Shown: in pieces, positions 16,841 through 25,998 of the stretch
Layout: the number at the start of each line of letters is the position of its first letter
How positions within the stretch are numbered: position 1 is the first letter of the stretch
Source: Ancylobacter tetraedralis
GTDB taxonomy: Bacteria; Pseudomonadota; Alphaproteobacteria; Rhizobiales; Xanthobacteraceae
DNA length: 64,000 nucleotides
Direction: 5' to 3'
NCBI RefSeq assembly: GCF_014195655.1
Contig: NZ_JACICD010000004.1
Coordinates: forward strand, 124,001-188,000
Position numbers and translations under genes: made by a program
The notes under the pieces: model-generated
What the model was told of the DNA's origin: nothing
Database searches by the model: none
Seen by the model: only the letters and a program-made list of their open reading frames with translations

Positions 16841-16974
16841 CGGGAACCGACGACGCTCGCGACTATACCCGCCAATCCCCGCGCCGCAATGGCGGCGACG
16901 CGGGCCGGGGCCGGGGGCGGTTTGACATTCCCTCCGGACGCTCCTTAAGTGACGGCGACCATCGGTTTCCTCTT

Positions 16975-17150
16975 TCCGGAGAGGGACGAAAAGGGAATGC
17001 GGTGCGGAGCGGGCCTTCAGGCGGCGTGCTCCAATTCCGCGGCTGCCCCCGCAACTGTAAGCGGCGAGCCCGTCTCCATCAGCCACTGGCGCCCGCGCCG
17101 GGAAGGCGGAGACAGGGCCGCGACCCGCGAGCCAGGAGACCTGCCGGCGG
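16975..17150 (+). ncRNA. Cobalamin (AdoCbl) riboswitch upstream of cobW-cobN operon
   Basis: The plus strand shows AAGGGAATGCGGTGCGG, CCAATTCCGCGGCTGCCCC, CGCAACTGTAAGCGGCGAG, CAGCCACTGGCG, CGGGAAGGCGGAGAC and GCGAGCCAGGAGACCTGCC. Its core is nearly identical to the minus-strand copy 134 nt away. A CCGGCGG/CCGCCGG hairpin directly after the box (17144-17168) is a candidate expression platform. It ends 129 nt before cobW. Confidence 0.95.
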
Positions 17151-17278
17151 TTCGGTCTTGTCCGCCGGCGGGGTGCCCGGCAGCAGGCAGAGCGGCGCTC
17201 CACCGGCGCGGCTTCGCGCGGAATTTTTCCGCGACCGGCGCATCCCATGGACCTCTTGGGCTTTCGTGGAGACGCCGC

Positions 17279-18346
17279 ATGACCGCCGCCGCAACCAGTT
17301 CGACCGTTCTTTCGCGGGTGCCGTGCACCATCGTCACCGGTTTCCTCGGGTCGGGTAAGACCACGCTCATCCGCCATGTGCTGGAAAATGCGCGGGGCAA
17401 GCGCCTCGCGGTCATCGTCAACGAGTTCGGCGATGTCGGCATCGATGGCGAGATCCTGAAGGGCTGCGGCATCGACACCTGCCCGGAGGAGAACATCGTC
17501 GAACTGGCCAATGGATGCATCTGCTGCACCGTGGCGGATGATTTCGTGCCCGCGCTCGATGCCATTCTCGCGCTGGAGCCGAAGGTCGACCACATCCTCA
17601 TCGAGACCTCCGGCCTCGCTTTGCCCAAGCCGCTGGTGCAGGCCTTCCACTGGCCGGCGATCCGGAGCCGCGTGACGGTGGACGGCGTCGTCGCCGTGGT
17701 GGACGGGGAGGCGCTGGCCTCGGGCCGGGTCGCCCACGATCATGACGCGCTGGCCGAGCAGCGCGCGGCCGATGCCTCGCTCGACCATGACGACCCGATC
17801 GAGGAAGTGTTCGACGACCAGATCGCCTGCGCCGATCTCGTCATCCTCACCAAGGGCGACCTGATCGACGCAGCCGGCGCGGCCCGTGCCCGCGCCGCGC
17901 TCGACGCCGAACTGCCCCGGGGCGTGCGCGTTGTGCCGGTGACAGGCGGGGCGATCGATCCGGCGATCCTCATGGGCCTCGGGGTGGGCACCGAGGACGA
18001 TATCGAGAACCGCCACACCCATCACGACGATGAGGCCGACCACGACCACGACGATTTCGACAGCTTCATCGTCGAGGTGCCGGAAATCGCCGACCCGGCC
18101 GAATTCGCCATCCGCATCGCCCGCGCCGCCGAGGAGGCGGACGTGCTGCGGGTGAAGGGCTTCCTCTCGGTCACCGGCAAGCCGATGCGGCTTCTGGTGC
18201 AGGCGGTCGGCCCGCGCGTGGCCCATCATTATGACCGGGCGTGGGGCGCGGAGACGCGCCGCGGCCGGCTGGTGGCGATCGGCCTCAAGGGGCTCGACCG
18301 GGCGAAGGTGGAGGCGATCCTCGCCGGAGCCTTGGCGGCCGCGTGA
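17279..18346 (+). CDS. cobW: COG0523 GTPase CobW
   Basis: A 355-residue G3E GTPase metallochaperone with Walker A VTGFLGSGKTTLIRHVLE, the CXCC metal motif ELANGCICCTVADDF, a Walker-B-like ILIETSGLALPKPL, the GTP-specificity motif LTKGD, a His/Asp loop HTHHDDEADHDHDDFD before the C-terminal CobW_C domain, and that domain ending AIGLKGLDRAKVEAIL. CobW proteins hand a metal, here probably cobalt, to the chelatase. It is the first gene after the plus-strand riboswitch; the 127-nt gap to cobN contains a repeat. Confidence 0.95.
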   Translation: MTAAATSSTVLSRVPCTIVTGFLGSGKTTLIRHVLENARGKRLAVIVNEFGDVGIDGEILKGCGIDTCPEENIVELANGCICCTVADDFVPALDAILALEPKVDHILIETSGLALPKPLVQAFHWPAIRSRVTVDGVVAVVDGEALASGRVAHDHDALAEQRAADASLDHDDPIEEVFDDQIACADLVILTKGDLIDAAGAARARAALDAELPRGVRVVPVTGGAIDPAILMGLGVGTEDDIENRHTHHDDEADHDHDDFDSFIVEVPEIADPAEFAIRIARAAEEADVLRVKGFLSVTGKPMRLLVQAVGPRVAHHYDRAWGAETRRGRLVAIGLKGLDRAKVEAILAGALAAA

Positions 18347-18354
18347 GCCGACCC

Positions 18355-18460
18355 GTCATCGCGGACGGCCGACAGGCCGATCCGCGATCGTCCGCCCGTT
18401 CGTGGATGGCAGCCGATCCCGACTCTGCCCGATGCTTCGGCCGGGATGACGATTACAGGA
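18355..18460. repeat. Dispersed intergenic repeat before cobN
   Basis: It contains an imperfect hairpin TCGCGGA-(16 nt)-TCCGCGA at about 18360-18389 and ends TTCGGCCGGGATGACGAT, the same core as the element at 12640-12732. No coding sequence. It lies between cobW and cobN in one operon. Confidence 0.5.
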
Positions 18461-18473
18461 GCGCCCACGCCTC

Positions 18474-21400
18474 ATGCACATCCTCACCACCACGTCCACC
18501 AGCCTCGACGATCTGGTCGAGCCGGTCGACCTCGCCCAGACGCCGGGCGAGGTGGTGGTGCTGTCCTTCACAGACAGCGATCTGGTGGGGCTGGCTGCGG
18601 CGCGGGCGCATGCGGAGGCGGAGGAGCGGGCGGAGGGCGCCGGCACCGAGGGACTGCCGAGCCTGCGTCTCGTGAACCTGCGGGATCTGCGGCATCCGAT
18701 GTCGGTTGATCTGTGGATCGACCGCAGCGCGGTGCAGGCGCGCATCATCGTCATCCGCCTGCTCGGCGGGCTGGACTGGTGGCGCTACGGCGTGGAGCGG
18801 CTGGCCGCTGTGGCCCGCGCGCGGGGCATCCTCCTCGCCCTGCTGCCGGGCGAGGACCGCGACGATCCCCGCCTCGCCGAGGCCTCGACCTTGCCGGACG
18901 AGGAACTGAAGGCGCTGCTCGGCTATTTCCGCGCCGGCGGCCCGGCCAACCTGCGCGCGCTGCTGCGCCGGCTGGCGAGGCATGCGGGGCGCGCGGTCGA
19001 GGCCCCCCCGCCGCAGCCGGTGCCGCTGGCGGGATTTCATGAGTGGGGCGGTGAGGAGACGGCCGGCGCCCCCGCCATTCCCGTCATCTTCTACCGCTCC
19101 ATGTGGCTGGCGGGGGATACCGCGCCGGTCGAGGCGCTGTGCGCCGCGCTCGCCGCGCGCGGGCTGGACCCCCGGCCGATCTTCGTCGCCTCGCTGCGCG
19201 AGCCGGCCTCCATCGCCTTCCTGCGCACCGTTCTGGCGGAGATGAAGCCGGCGGCCATCGTCACGCTCACCGCCTTCGCCGCTGGCGATCCGGGCGAGGA
19301 GACCGTGCTCGACGCGCCCGGCGTGCCGGTGCTGCAGGCCATCCTTGCCACCACGCCGCGCGCGGCCTGGGCCGAGGGCGTGCGCGGGCTGGTGAGCGCG
19401 GACCTCGCCATGCATGTCGTGCTGCCCGAGCTCGACGGGCGGGTGCTGGCGGGAGCGCTCTCCTTCAAGGCGCCGGCCGACGCCCCCGCCGTGCCGGGCT
19501 TCACCGCGCTGGTCAACCGGCCCGAGCCCGACCGTGTGGCGCAGGTTGCGGAGCGGGTGGCATCGCTGGTGCGGCTCCAGGCGATGCCGCGCGGCGAGCG
19601 GCGCATCGCCGTGCTCATGCCGGAATATGCCGGCGCGCCCGGCCGAACCGGCTGGGCGGTGGGCCTCGACGTGCCGGCCAGCGTGCTGGCGCTGATGGCG
19701 GATCTCGATGCGGCGGGCTATCGCGTGGACGGGGTGCCTTCGGATGCGCGGGCCTTGCTGGAGGCGGTGCGGGGCGAGGGCTTCGCGTCGCCTTCGACCC
19801 TCGCCCTCGCCGATTACCGCACTCATCTGGCGACGCTCCCCGCCGCGTCCGTCGCGGCCGTTCACGCGGCGTGGGGGGCGCCGGAAGACGATCCGGACGT
19901 GTCCGACGATGCTTTCCATTTCAGGGCCCGCGCCTTCGGTCATGTCACCGTCGCCATCGCGCCCGATCGCGGCGCCCGTGCCGAGCGGCGGGCGCAGTAT
20001 CATGACCCCGCGCTGCCGCCGCGCCATGGGCTGCTCGCCTTCGGCCTGTGGCTGCGGCGGCAGGCGGACGCGCTGGTGCATATGGGCGCGCATGGCACGC
20101 TCGAATGGCTGCCGGGCAAGCATGTCGCGCTCACAAGCGCCTGTTTCCCCGAACTCGTGCTGGGCAGCCTGCCGGTGGCCTATCCCTTCATCGTCTCCAA
20201 TCCCGGCGAGGCGGCGCAGGCCAAGCGGCGCATCGCCGCCGTCACGCTCGGCCACCTGCCGCCGCCGACGCTGGAAGCCGGGCTCGCCGGCGAGGGGCGC
20301 GAGCTGGAGCGGCTGGTGGATGAATATGCGCAGGCCGACGGGCTCGACCGCCGCCGGCGCGAGCGGCTGGCACGGCTGATCGTGGAGGAGGCGAGCCGCA
20401 CCGGCTTTGCCCGCGATGCCGGGCTCTCCGCCGATGCCTCGCCGGACGAGGCGCTGAAGCAGATCGACGCGTTCCTGTGCGACATCAAGGAGATGCGCCT
20501 GAAGGACGGCTTCCATGTCTATGGTCGCGGCCCGTGCGGGGCGGCGGAGCGGGACGGATTGCTGGCCGTGCTGGACGGACGACGCGTGGCGGCGGGCCCG
20601 GCCGGGGCGCCGGGGCGCGGGCGTACCGACGTGATGCCGACCGGGCGCAACCTCTTCGCCAGCGATCCGCGCGCCCTGCCGACGGCGACCGCGATGGATC
20701 TCGGCCGGCTGGCGGCGGAGGAGGTGCTGCGCGCCTATGCGCAGGCACATGGCGACTGGCCGCGCGCGCTGGTGCTGGATCTGTGGGGCAGCGCCACGCT
20801 GCGCACCGGCGGCGAGGAGATCGCGCAGGGGCTCGCGCTCATCGGCGCGCGCCCGCTCTGGGATAACGCGACCGGCCGGGTGACGGGGGTGGAAGTGCTG
20901 CCGACCGCCGTGCTCGGGCGTCCGCGTGTCGACGTCACCTTCCGCATTTCCGGGCTGTTCCGCGACCTGTTTCCCGCGCAGATCGCCCTGCTCGACGCCG
21001 CGTTGCGGGCGGTGGCGCGGCGCGAGGAGACGGCGGACGAGAATCCCTTGCGCGAACATGGCGAGGGCGCGCCGCGCATTTTCGGCAGCGCGCCGGGCGC
21101 CTATGGCGCGGGGCTCGACCGGCCGGGCGATGGAATCGAGCGCGAGGCGCTGGGCGACGCCTATCTCGCCAGCGCCTCGCACGCTTATGGCGGAGCGGAG
21201 GGCACGGCATTTGAGGCCGGCGCGGCCTTCGCGGCCCGCGTGGCGGCGGCGGACATGCTTGTCCATGGCGCCGACGATCCCGGCCGCGACCTGCTCGAAG
21301 GCGATGCCGACCTCGCCTTCATCGGCGGCTTCGCGGCGGCGGCCGAGCGGTTGGGGCGCGTGCCCGATCTGGTCGTGCTGGACACATCCGATCCCGCCCG

Positions 21401-21764
21401 CCCCACGGCGCGCCCGCTTGGCCAGGCCATCGCCCGCATCGTGCGCGGGCGCACCAACCCGCGCTATATCGCCGGGCTTTTGCGGCACGGCCCGCGCGGG
21501 GCGGCCGAGATCGCCGAGACGGTGGATCGGCTGATCGGCTTTGCGGAAGCCACCCGCGCCGTGCCCGGCCATCTGGTCGACGCGCTGCACGCCGCCTATG
21601 TCGGCGACGAGAGCGTGCGCGATTTCCTGCGCGCCGCGTCGCCGGAGGCCGCCCGCTTCGTTGCCGCCCGTTTCGAGCGGGCGCGGCTGAGCGGGCTCTG
21701 GCACCCCCGCCGCAACGATGTCGGCGCGGATCTCGCCACCCTTTCCGGGGAGGCGGCGGAATGA
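18474..21764 (+). CDS. cobN: Cobaltochelatase subunit CobN
   Basis: A 1096-residue CobN/magnesium-chelatase-H protein. Family marks include PVIFYRSMWLAGDTAP, LPPRHGLLAFGLWLRRQADA, MGAHGTLEWLPGKHVALT, DLWGSATLRTGGEEIAQGL and DVTFRISGLFRDLFP. With CobS and CobT it inserts Co(II) into hydrogenobyrinic acid a,c-diamide using ATP; cobS and cobT are not in this window. It is shorter than the about 1250-residue CobN of some species, but no motif appears missing. ATG 18474 follows CAGGAGCGCC. It overlaps cobG by four bases. Confidence 0.96.
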   Translation: MHILTTTSTSLDDLVEPVDLAQTPGEVVVLSFTDSDLVGLAAARAHAEAEERAEGAGTEGLPSLRLVNLRDLRHPMSVDLWIDRSAVQARIIVIRLLGGLDWWRYGVERLAAVARARGILLALLPGEDRDDPRLAEASTLPDEELKALLGYFRAGGPANLRALLRRLARHAGRAVEAPPPQPVPLAGFHEWGGEETAGAPAIPVIFYRSMWLAGDTAPVEALCAALAARGLDPRPIFVASLREPASIAFLRTVLAEMKPAAIVTLTAFAAGDPGEETVLDAPGVPVLQAILATTPRAAWAEGVRGLVSADLAMHVVLPELDGRVLAGALSFKAPADAPAVPGFTALVNRPEPDRVAQVAERVASLVRLQAMPRGERRIAVLMPEYAGAPGRTGWAVGLDVPASVLALMADLDAAGYRVDGVPSDARALLEAVRGEGFASPSTLALADYRTHLATLPAASVAAVHAAWGAPEDDPDVSDDAFHFRARAFGHVTVAIAPDRGARAERRAQYHDPALPPRHGLLAFGLWLRRQADALVHMGAHGTLEWLPGKHVALTSACFPELVLGSLPVAYPFIVSNPGEAAQAKRRIAAVTLGHLPPPTLEAGLAGEGRELERLVDEYAQADGLDRRRRERLARLIVEEASRTGFARDAGLSADASPDEALKQIDAFLCDIKEMRLKDGFHVYGRGPCGAAERDGLLAVLDGRRVAAGPAGAPGRGRTDVMPTGRNLFASDPRALPTATAMDLGRLAAEEVLRAYAQAHGDWPRALVLDLWGSATLRTGGEEIAQGLALIGARPLWDNATGRVTGVEVLPTAVLGRPRVDVTFRISGLFRDLFPAQIALLDAALRAVARREETADENPLREHGEGAPRIFGSAPGAYGAGLDRPGDGIEREALGDAYLASASHAYGGAEGTAFEAGAAFAARVAAADMLVHGADDPGRDLLEGDADLAFIGGFAAAAERLGRVPDLVVLDTSDPARPTARPLGQAIARIVRGRTNPRYIAGLLRHGPRGAAEIAETVDRLIGFAEATRAVPGHLVDALHAAYVGDESVRDFLRAASPEAARFVAARFERARLSGLWHPRRNDVGADLATLSGEAAE

Positions 21765-23026
21765 GCGCGGCGCCCCTGCGACGCGGGGCCTGCCCGACGC
21801 TGCCCCGGCCGATGCTGACTGGCGACGGGCTGCTGGCGCGGATCCAGCCGGCGGATCCCTTGTCGGTGGACCAGCTGGAAGGGCTGGCCAGCCTTGCCGC
21901 CACGCTCGGCAATGGCATCCTTGAGGTGACGGCGCGCGGCAAGCTGCAATTGCGCGGGCTGAGCGAGGCGAGCGCGGCGGCGCTGCCGGCGGCAGTGGCG
22001 GGGCTGGGCATCGAGGTGCCGACCGGCTTTGCCGTCGAGACGAGCGCGCTGGCCGGGCTCGATCCCGCCGAGCGGGCCGATCCGCGCCCGCTCGCCCGTG
22101 CTCTCAGCGAGCGGGCGGCGACGCTGCTGCCGCGCCTCGCGCCCAAGGTCTCGCTGGTGGTCGATGGCGGCGGGTCGCTCCACGCGGGCGCGCTCAAAGC
22201 GGATATCGCGCTGGTGGCCGACGCGAATCAGTGCTGGCGGGTGGTTCTGGCGGGGCGAACGGTCGGCGTGGTCGCGCAGGCCCATGCCCAGCGGCTCGTG
22301 CTGGATCTGCTGGAGCGCCTCGCCGCGCACGGGCCCGCCGCCCGCATGGACGACGTGATGGCGGGGGACGGCGCCGCGCGGCTCCGCGATCTCAACGCCC
22401 TCGCGCCCCTGCCACGGGGTGAGGGCGCGGTGCGGCCGGATGCCGAGCCGGTGGGGCGCCATAGGCTGAGGGACGGCTGCGTGGCGCTGGGGCTCGGCCT
22501 CGCCTTCGGGCAGGTTCGGGCGCAGACGCTGGCGGCGCTGGCGGTGCTGGCGAGGGATGCGGACGTGCGCCATGTCGAGCCGGCGGCGGGGCGGGCGCTG
22601 CTGCTGGCCGGGCTGGCGCCCGAGGCCTCCGTGGGGCTGGAGCGCCGCGCGGCGGAACTCGGCTTCATCACCGATCCGGCCGATCCGCGACGGCGCGTCT
22701 TCGCCTGCGCCGGGCAGCCCGCCTGCGCCTCCGCCCGGCTTGAGACCCATGTTCTGGCGGCGCAGATCGCTCCTCTCATCGCGGGCGGCACGCTGCATGT
22801 GTCCGGCTGCGTGAAGGGCTGCGCGCACCCCGCGCCGGCGACGCTCACCATCGTGGGGCTGGACGAGGGGGCAGGTCTCGTGGTCGAAGGCACGCCGCGC
22901 GACATTCTCGCGGCGACCTTGCCGGCACGGATCATGCCCGTGGCGCAGCTGCGGGAGGCCGTGGCGAAAGCGGTTGCGGAGACGTTGGGGGGAGGCAAAT
23001 GCGTGAGGAAGGCGGCTGCGCGATGA
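21761..23026 (+). CDS. cobG: Precorrin-3B synthase CobG
   Basis: A 421-residue member of the nitrite/sulfite reductase ferredoxin-like family: RRGACPTLPRPMLTGDGLLAR at the start, ILEVTARGKLQLRGL, and the Fe4S4 cysteines in FACAGQPACASARLE and HVSGCVKGCAHPAP. CobG is the oxygen-using monooxygenase that makes precorrin-3B and the gamma-lactone, marking the aerobic route. It starts at ATG 21761, overlapping the cobN stop. Nothing appears missing. Confidence 0.93.
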   Translation: MSAAPLRRGACPTLPRPMLTGDGLLARIQPADPLSVDQLEGLASLAATLGNGILEVTARGKLQLRGLSEASAAALPAAVAGLGIEVPTGFAVETSALAGLDPAERADPRPLARALSERAATLLPRLAPKVSLVVDGGGSLHAGALKADIALVADANQCWRVVLAGRTVGVVAQAHAQRLVLDLLERLAAHGPAARMDDVMAGDGAARLRDLNALAPLPRGEGAVRPDAEPVGRHRLRDGCVALGLGLAFGQVRAQTLAALAVLARDADVRHVEPAAGRALLLAGLAPEASVGLERRAAELGFITDPADPRRRVFACAGQPACASARLETHVLAAQIAPLIAGGTLHVSGCVKGCAHPAPATLTIVGLDEGAGLVVEGTPRDILAATLPARIMPVAQLREAVAKAVAETLGGGKCVRKAAAR

Positions 23027-23040
23027 AGGATCTGGCCTGA

Positions 23041-23676
23041 GTGTCCATCCCGTTCGATTATGTGCGTGACGGCACGGCGATCTATGAGCGCTCCTTCGCC
23101 ATCATCCGCGCGGAGGCCGATCTCGGCCGCTTCACGCCCGATGAGGCGGACGTGGCGGTGCGCATGATCCACGCCTGCGGGCTGGTGGAAGCCGCCTTCG
23201 CCATCGATTTCTCGCCCGGTCTGGTGCGCGCGGCGCGTGGCGCGCTGCAGGCCGGCGCGCCGATCCTGTGCGATGCGCAGATGGTGGCGCATGGCGTCAC
23301 CCGCGCGCGCCTGCCCGCTGGCAACGAGGTGATCTGCACCCTGCAAGATCCTTCCGTTCCCGAGCTGGCCGAACGGCTGGGCACCACGCGCTCGGCCGCG
23401 GCGCTGGAACTGTGGCGCGAGAGGATGGAGGGGGCGGTCATCGCCATCGGCAACGCGCCGACCGCGCTGTTCCGGCTTCTGGAAATGATCGATGCCGGCG
23501 CGCCCAGGCCGGCGGCGATCCTCGGCATTCCGGTCGGCTTTGTCGGCGCGGCGGAATCCAAGGATGCGCTCGCGGCGGGCGACCATGGCGTGCCATGGCT
23601 GGTGGTGCGCGGGCGGCTCGGCGGCTCGGCGATGACGGCGGCGGCGATCAATGCGCTGGCGAGGCCGGGCCTATGA
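23041..23676 (+). CDS. cobH: Precorrin-8X methylmutase CobH
   Basis: A 211-residue CobH/CbiC protein with the catalytic His (His44) in AVRMIHACGLVEAA, then FSPGLVRAARGALQAGAPILCDAQMVAHGV, APTALFRLLEMI and GIPVGFVGAAESK, and the ending VRGRLGGSAMTAAAINAL. It migrates the C11 methyl to C12, giving hydrogenobyrinic acid. GTG 23041 is the likely start, 14 nt after the cobG stop. It overlaps cobI by ATGA. Confidence 0.96.
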   Translation: MSIPFDYVRDGTAIYERSFAIIRAEADLGRFTPDEADVAVRMIHACGLVEAAFAIDFSPGLVRAARGALQAGAPILCDAQMVAHGVTRARLPAGNEVICTLQDPSVPELAERLGTTRSAAALELWRERMEGAVIAIGNAPTALFRLLEMIDAGAPRPAAILGIPVGFVGAAESKDALAAGDHGVPWLVVRGRLGGSAMTAAAINALARPGL

Positions 23677-24410
23677 CGGGAACCTCCAGCGGCCGGCTGA
23701 TCGGCGTGGGTGTCGGGCCGGGCGATCCGGAACTGCTGACGCTGAAGGCGGTGCGCGCGCTCGGCGCGGCCGATGTCGTCGCCTATTTCGCTAAGCTCGG
23801 CAATGGTAGCCATGCCCGCGCCATCGCCCATGCCCATTTCCGCACCGGCATCGAGGAAATGCCGCTCTTCTATCCCGTGACCACGGAAATGCCGAAGGAT
23901 GAGGCGCCCTACCGCACGGCGATCACCGCCTTCTACGACGCCTCGGCGGCCAGCGTCGCCGCCCATCTCGATGCCGGGCGCACGGTGGCGGTGCTGTCCG
24001 AGGGCGACCCGCTCTTCTACGGCTCCTACATGCACCTGCATGTGCGCCTCGCCGATCGCTACCCCACGCAGGTCATTGCCGGCGTCACCGGCATGTCCGG
24101 CTGCTGGTCGCAGGCCGGCGCGCCGATCGCGCAGGGCGACGATGTGCTCAGCGTGCTGCCGGGCACGCTGCCCGAGGCCGAGCTGGCGCGCCGGCTTGGC
24201 GAGGCGGATGCGGCCGTCATCATGAAGGTCGGGCGCAATCTGCCGAAGATCCGGCGGGCGCTCGAAGCCTCCGGCCGGCTGGACCGCGCGCTCTATGTGG
24301 AGCGCGGCACGATGACGGGTAGCCTGTGCGAGCGGCTGGCGACGCGGGGCGAGGCCCCGGCGCCCTATTTCGCCATCGTGCTGGTGCCGGGATGGAGGGA
24401 ACGGGCATGA
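23673..24410 (+). CDS. cobI: Precorrin-2 C20-methyltransferase CobI
   Basis: A 245-residue member of the tetrapyrrole methylase fold: IGVGVGPGDPELLTLKAVRAL at the N-terminus, VLSEGDPLFYGSYMHLHVRL, then GVTGMSGCWSQAGAPIAQGDD. The YFAKLGNGSHARAIA segment is typical for C20 enzymes. It methylates precorrin-2 to precorrin-3A with SAM, preceding CobG. ATG 23673 overlaps the cobH stop, and its own stop overlaps the cobJ start. Confidence 0.95.
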   Translation: MTGTSSGRLIGVGVGPGDPELLTLKAVRALGAADVVAYFAKLGNGSHARAIAHAHFRTGIEEMPLFYPVTTEMPKDEAPYRTAITAFYDASAASVAAHLDAGRTVAVLSEGDPLFYGSYMHLHVRLADRYPTQVIAGVTGMSGCWSQAGAPIAQGDDVLSVLPGTLPEAELARRLGEADAAVIMKVGRNLPKIRRALEASGRLDRALYVERGTMTGSLCERLATRGEAPAPYFAIVLVPGWRERA

Positions 24411-25195
24411 ATGCGACTCTCACCTTCGGCAACACCACCGCCGGAAAGATCGCCGTCGTCGGCCTCGGCCCCGGCGAGCCGCGCTTCCTGACCCCGCAGG
24501 CCAGCGCCGCGCTGGAGGAGGCGGAGGCGCTCTATGGCTACATGCCCTATCTGGAGCGCGTGCCGGTGCGCGAGGGCCAGCAGCGCTTCGCCTCCGACAA
24601 TCGCGAGGAACTGGCGCGGGCCGGCGCCGCGCTCGCCCATGCCGCCGCCGGGGCAAAGGTGGCGATGGTCTCGGGCGGCGATCCCGGCGTGTTCGCCATG
24701 GCGGCGGCGGTGATCGAGGCGATCGAGACGGGGCCGGCCGAATGGCGCGCTCTCGACCTCACCATCGTGCCGGGCATCACCGCGATGCTGGCGGTGGCGG
24801 CGCGGGCGGGCGCGCCGCTCGGCCATGATTTCTGCGCGGTTTCGCTCTCCGACAATCTGAAGCCCTGGGAGATCATCGAGACGCGGCTGCGCCTCGCCGC
24901 GCAGGCGGGCTTCGCCATGGCCTTCTACAACCCGGTGTCGAAGGCTCGCCCGCACCAGCTGGACCGGGCGTTCGAGGTTCTGCGCGAGGAACTGGCGGGC
25001 ACCGTGCCGGTGATCTTCGGCCGCGCGGTCGGACGGCCGGACGAGCGCATGCGGCTGGTGCCTCTGACCAATGCGCGCGGCCACATGGCGGACATGGCGA
25101 CCTGCATCATCGTCGGTTCGCCGGAAACCCGCATCGTCGAGCGCCCCGGCCTGCCGGCGCTGGTCTATACGCCGCGCCGGGCCGGGGATGCGTGA
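24407..25195 (+). CDS. cobJ: Precorrin-3B C17-methyltransferase CobJ
   Basis: A 262-residue tetrapyrrole methylase: IAVVGLGPGEPRFLTPQASAA, ALYGYMPYLERV, MVSGGDPGVFAMAAAVIEAI, IVPGITAMLAVAARAGAPLGHDF and SLSDNLKPWEIIE. It methylates C17 and drives ring contraction to precorrin-4. It starts inside the cobI stop (ATGA). The next gene is cobK, on the opposite strand, with stops only 17 nt apart. Confidence 0.96.
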   Translation: MNATLTFGNTTAGKIAVVGLGPGEPRFLTPQASAALEEAEALYGYMPYLERVPVREGQQRFASDNREELARAGAALAHAAAGAKVAMVSGGDPGVFAMAAAVIEAIETGPAEWRALDLTIVPGITAMLAVAARAGAPLGHDFCAVSLSDNLKPWEIIETRLRLAAQAGFAMAFYNPVSKARPHQLDRAFEVLREELAGTVPVIFGRAVGRPDERMRLVPLTNARGHMADMATCIIVGSPETRIVERPGLPALVYTPRRAGDA

Positions 25196-25212
25196 TGGGG
25201 CAACCGCTCGCG

Positions 25213-25998
25213 TCAGGTCGTCTCCCGCCGGATCCGCTCCAGCCACGCCATGGCCGCCGCGACGCTCTCGACCGTCGCGACCACGGGGCGGGCCGGCCGG
25301 GCGACCATGATCACCTCGATGCCCAGCGCGCGGGCGGCCGCGATCTTGCCATAGGTCGCCGCGCCGCCGCTGTTCTTGGAGAGGATGGCGTCGATGCGGT
25401 TATCAGCCAGCAGGGCGCGCTCGTCGCCCTCCGCGAACGGCCCGCGCGCCTCGATATAGCGCGCATGCGCCCGCGCGAGCGGCGGCTCGACGGCATCGAT
25501 GCTGCGCACGAGATAATGATGCTGCGGCGCGGCTTCCAGCGCGCGGACCTCGTTGCGCCCGAGCGTCACCAGCACGCGGCGGGGCGCGTCGCCCAGCTTG
25601 CCGACCGCCTCGGGAATGTCGGCTGCGGCGGTCCAGATGTCGCCGGCGCGTTGCTCCCATACGGGGCGCACCAGCGCGAGCAGCGGCACGCCGGCGCGGC
25701 GGGCGGCCTCCGCGGCATTGCGCGAGATGATGGCGGCGAAGGGATGGGTGGCGTCGACCAGCGCGTCGATGCGTTCTGCCTTCAGGTGCTCGACAAGCCC
25801 CTCGACGCCGCCGAATCCGCCCGAGCGCACCGGCAGGGGCTGGCCCTGCGGGTTGCGCGTGCGCCCGGCCAGCGACAGGCTGGCGTCAAAGCCTCCCTGC
25901 GCGGCAATCGTCGCGGCCAGTTCGCGGGCTTCCAACGTGCCGCCGAGGATGAGCAGGCGCGGGGCGCCGGCCTCCCGGCCGGCAGAAGGCGGGTTCAT
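25213..25998 (-). CDS. cobK: Precorrin-6A reductase CobK, on the opposite strand
   Basis: A 261-residue CobK/CbiJ protein with an N-terminal nucleotide-binding loop RLLILGGTLEARELAATIAA, LSLAGRTRNPQ, ALVDATHPFAAIISRNA, RRVLVTLGRNE, and DAILSKNSGGAATYGKIAAA with IEVIMVARP at the end. It reduces precorrin-6A with NADPH. It is the only cob gene of the right arm on the minus strand. ATG 25998 shares the tetranucleotide CATG with the plus-strand cobL start at 25997, so the promoter of each must lie inside the other. Confidence 0.95.
   Translation of the reverse strand: MNPPSAGREAGAPRLLILGGTLEARELAATIAAQGGFDASLSLAGRTRNPQGQPLPVRSGGFGGVEGLVEHLKAERIDALVDATHPFAAIISRNAAEAARRAGVPLLALVRPVWEQRAGDIWTAAADIPEAVGKLGDAPRRVLVTLGRNEVRALEAAPQHHYLVRSIDAVEPPLARAHARYIEARGPFAEGDERALLADNRIDAILSKNSGGAATYGKIAAARALGIEVIMVARPARPVVATVESVAAAMAWLERIRRETT

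Noticed and set aside
18453..21704. Very long open frame on the minus strand under cobN
   Set aside because: It is the GC-rich shadow of cobN, with low-complexity His/Arg/Gly/Gln composition and no recognisable domain.
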